Origin: Solimonas soli DSM 21787
GTDB lineage: Bacteria; Pseudomonadota; Gammaproteobacteria; Nevskiales; Nevskiaceae
Length of the DNA: 64,000 nucleotides
Direction: 5' to 3'
Assembly: GCF_000474945.1 (NCBI RefSeq)
Contig: NZ_KI440838.1
Location: forward strand, 161,433-225,432
In this document: in pieces, positions 62,676 to 64,000 of the stretch
Position numbering within the stretch: the stretch's first letter is position 1
How the letters are laid out: every line of letters starts with the position of its first letter
Translations under genes and position numbers: made by a program
Notes under the pieces: model-generated
Told to the model about the DNA's origin: nothing
Database searches by the model: none
What the model saw: only the letters and a program-made list of their open reading frames with translations

Positions 62676-62746
62676 ATTGCTGTTCTCCTCGATGTCGTTA
62701 TGGCCGTTGCGGATTCCCGCGCGCAGACGGCGTCAGCAGTCTGCAC

Positions 62747-62762
62747 AGCAGGACCGATGCCA
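62747..62762 (-). promoter_or_regulatory. Candidate sigma-54 promoter of the MHS transporter
   Basis: On the minus strand TGGCATCGGTCCTGCT carries the GG-N10-GC spacing that defines -24/-12 promoters; TGGCA and TGC match the consensus. Transcription would start near 62735, about 60 bases before the ATG. A 19-base palindrome lies 50-70 bases upstream, where enhancer-binding proteins act. Confidence 0.5.
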
Positions 62763-62813
62763 TGATCGAGAATGAATGAAAACAGGGACTTGAGGGTTAC
62801 AGCCCGATGACGG

Positions 62814-62840
62814 CTGTTACGTGACGTAACAGCACGTAAC
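62814..62840. promoter_or_regulatory. GTTACGT palindrome with a third half-site
   Basis: CTGTTACGTGACGTAACAG (62814-62832) is a perfect inverted repeat with 9-base arms around one G. A third half-site ACGTAAC follows at 62834-62840, and a GTTACAG at 62796-62802. It lies in the 250-base gap upstream of the transporter gene and is best read as a binding site for a dimeric regulator. Confidence 0.65.
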
Positions 62841-62842
62841 AA

Positions 62843-62888
62843 AACGAAAGCGGCGCGGCTGCCTGGGAGTGCAAGCATGCCGCGCCGC
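62843..62888 (-). terminator. Terminator of the esterase gene
   Basis: Read on the minus strand, a perfect 10-bp GC stem (arms 62879-62888 and 62850-62859) with a 19-base loop is followed by TTTCGTTTTGTT. It lies about 40 bases after the esterase stop and insulates the transporter's regulatory region. Confidence 0.75.
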
Positions 62889-62928
62889 AAGTACCGCAAC
62901 TCTCCGGCCGCCCGCACCGGCTGCGGGC

Positions 62929-63942
62929 TCAGCGCGGGTGCGCGCTGAAGAAGCTCCACATCTCGGCGTTGATGCTGAAATCCTGGCTGGTCTTGCCGAT
63001 CAGCGACTCGGACATGTACTGGCGCCCGCCCGGCCAGGTGTGGCCGCCGTTGTTGACGATGTACTGCCGCACTTCGCCGCCGCTGCCGCAGCCGACATTG
63101 CGCAGCAGGGTCGTCGTCGTGCCGTCGGCGGCGGTGTCGGGCAAGGCCACGCTGCTCGTCGCGCTCGCCGTGCAGTTGTGGCGCGACAGCCAGAACGAGA
63201 AGGCGTCCGGCGCCGACAGCACGCCGACGCGCCCGCCGTTGAACGGCACGATGGGGTCGGCGCTGCCATTGACCAGGATCACCGGCCGCGGCGTGGCCGG
63301 CGCGCAGGCCAGCGACAGGCCCTTGCTGATGGTGCCGGCGACCAGGGCGATCGCCGCGATGCGGTCCGACAGCTCGCAGCCGAGGCGCTCGGCCATGAAC
63401 GCGCCGTCCGACAGGCCGCTGAGATAGAGGCGGTCGGCATCGAGGCCGAGGTAGCCGGTGACGATGTCGATGACCTTGGCGTGGAAGCCGACGTCATCGG
63501 TGCCGTTCGAGTAGCCGGGATCATCGTTCCAGCCGCCGTCCAGCGCTTCCGGCAGGATCGCCCAGTAGCCGTTGGCGACCACGCTCTCGGCGATGACCGT
63601 CAGGTTCGACTGCGCTTCCGGCGTGCCGCCGGTGCCGTGCAGCACGAACACCGCCGGCGCGTTCGCATTGGCCGGCTCCGGCCGCACGACGAGGAAGCGG
63701 CGCGTGGCGCCAGCGTGCGCGAAGCTGATGTCGAAGGCCGCCGAGCCGCGCGGCAGGGTCAGCAGACGACCGTTGATCGTGACGACGGTGTTGGCCGTCA
63801 GCTTGCCGGCCTTCTTGGCGTCGGAGACGGTAAGGTCACCGATGGGGCCGGTGTAAGCACCGACGAAATTGCTGACGGTGGCGGCGAAAGCCGGCGTGGT
63901 GCCAAGCAGGGCGGCGAGCAGTATCAACAGGCGCATAGACAT
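62929..63942 (-). CDS. Secreted PHB depolymerase/feruloyl esterase family protein (LpqC-like)
   Basis: A 337-residue exported alpha/beta hydrolase with a signal peptide (LLILLAALLGTTPAFA). FVLHGTGGTPEAQ is the oxyanion loop, YLSGLSDGAFMAERL the nucleophile elbow with Ser178, then VNGSADPIVPFNGG and NNGGHTWPGG with the likely Asp and His. An N-terminal stretch of about 70 residues precedes the hydrolase domain. Family members cleave polyhydroxybutyrate or feruloyl/acetyl esters; which applies is unclear. GGGAGAAA precedes the ATG. Confidence 0.87.
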   Translation of the reverse strand: MSMRLLILLAALLGTTPAFAATVSNFVGAYTGPIGDLTVSDAKKAGKLTANTVVTINGRLLTLPRGSAAFDISFAHAGATRRFLVVRPEPANANAPAVFVLHGTGGTPEAQSNLTVIAESVVANGYWAILPEALDGGWNDDPGYSNGTDDVGFHAKVIDIVTGYLGLDADRLYLSGLSDGAFMAERLGCELSDRIAAIALVAGTISKGLSLACAPATPRPVILVNGSADPIVPFNGGRVGVLSAPDAFSFWLSRHNCTASATSSVALPDTAADGTTTTLLRNVGCGSGGEVRQYIVNNGGHTWPGGRQYMSESLIGKTSQDFSINAEMWSFFSAHPR

Positions 63943-64000
63943 TTTCTCCCATGACGCTGTGAGCGTAAGCCGGCCCGGCTCCGCGCGGCGCGCCGTTCGT

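Overview
The window is a GC-rich chromosomal segment of a gammaproteobacterium. The evidence is the gene neighbourhoods: ridA-recG, comF beside bioB-F-C-D, ftsY-ftsE-ftsX-rpoH, an aa3 oxidase cluster with a cytochrome c-fused subunit II, tkt-gap-pgk, and ahcY behind an S-adenosylhomocysteine (SAH) riboswitch. The style resembles Xanthomonadales/Nevskiales relatives, but without a database search the order is inference. It is core genome: no insertion sequence, prophage, CRISPR array, tRNA or rRNA was seen.

Layout. 0.06-4.4 kb (+): ridA, recG, ubiA and a lipoprotein hydrolase, facing comF. 5-9 kb: bioB-F-C-D behind a BirA-type operator. 9-18.3 kb: terminal oxidase structural and assembly genes (DUF2244, coxB, coxA, a 35-residue assembly peptide, ctaG, coxC, opposed DUF2909, surf1, a Sco-like gene, ctaA, ctaB). 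18.3-20.6 kb: a 5'-nucleotidase lipoprotein and a small putative lipoprotein. 20.7-29.1 kb (-): thiD, thiE, hemL, a DedA/PAP2/LssY fusion, ftsY, ftsE, ftsX and rpoH, with a perfect CIRCE element in front of rpoH. 29.1-33.2 kb: a structured non-coding stretch, a secreted protein, mtgA, a TRIC-family protein and benE. 33.4-40.5 kb: methyl-cycle genes metF, an acetyltransferase, ahcY (riboswitch) and metK, around ppc. 40.7-45.1 kb (+): tkt, gap and pgk, each followed by a hairpin or terminator. 45.2-58.8 kb (+): a molybdopterin oxidoreductase, lemA, two TPM proteins, a SNF2 helicase, a MoxR ATPase, an unrecognised secreted protein, a TMTC-like membrane protein, an acetyltransferase and otsB-otsA. 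58.9-64 kb (-): acs, an MHS-family transporter with a sigma-54-like promoter, and a secreted PHB depolymerase-family esterase.

Regulation is the richest part. Visible in the DNA are a BirA-like operator, a CIRCE element on rpoH, an SAH riboswitch, a 26-base motif shared by the ahcY and metK promoters, and a GG-N10-GC promoter with an upstream 19-base palindrome before the transporter. I found no convincing new defence or mobile system. The best candidates for new biology are the DedA-PAP2-LssY fusion whose phosphatase residues are all replaced, the shared ahcY/metK motif, and a few unrecognised secreted proteins.
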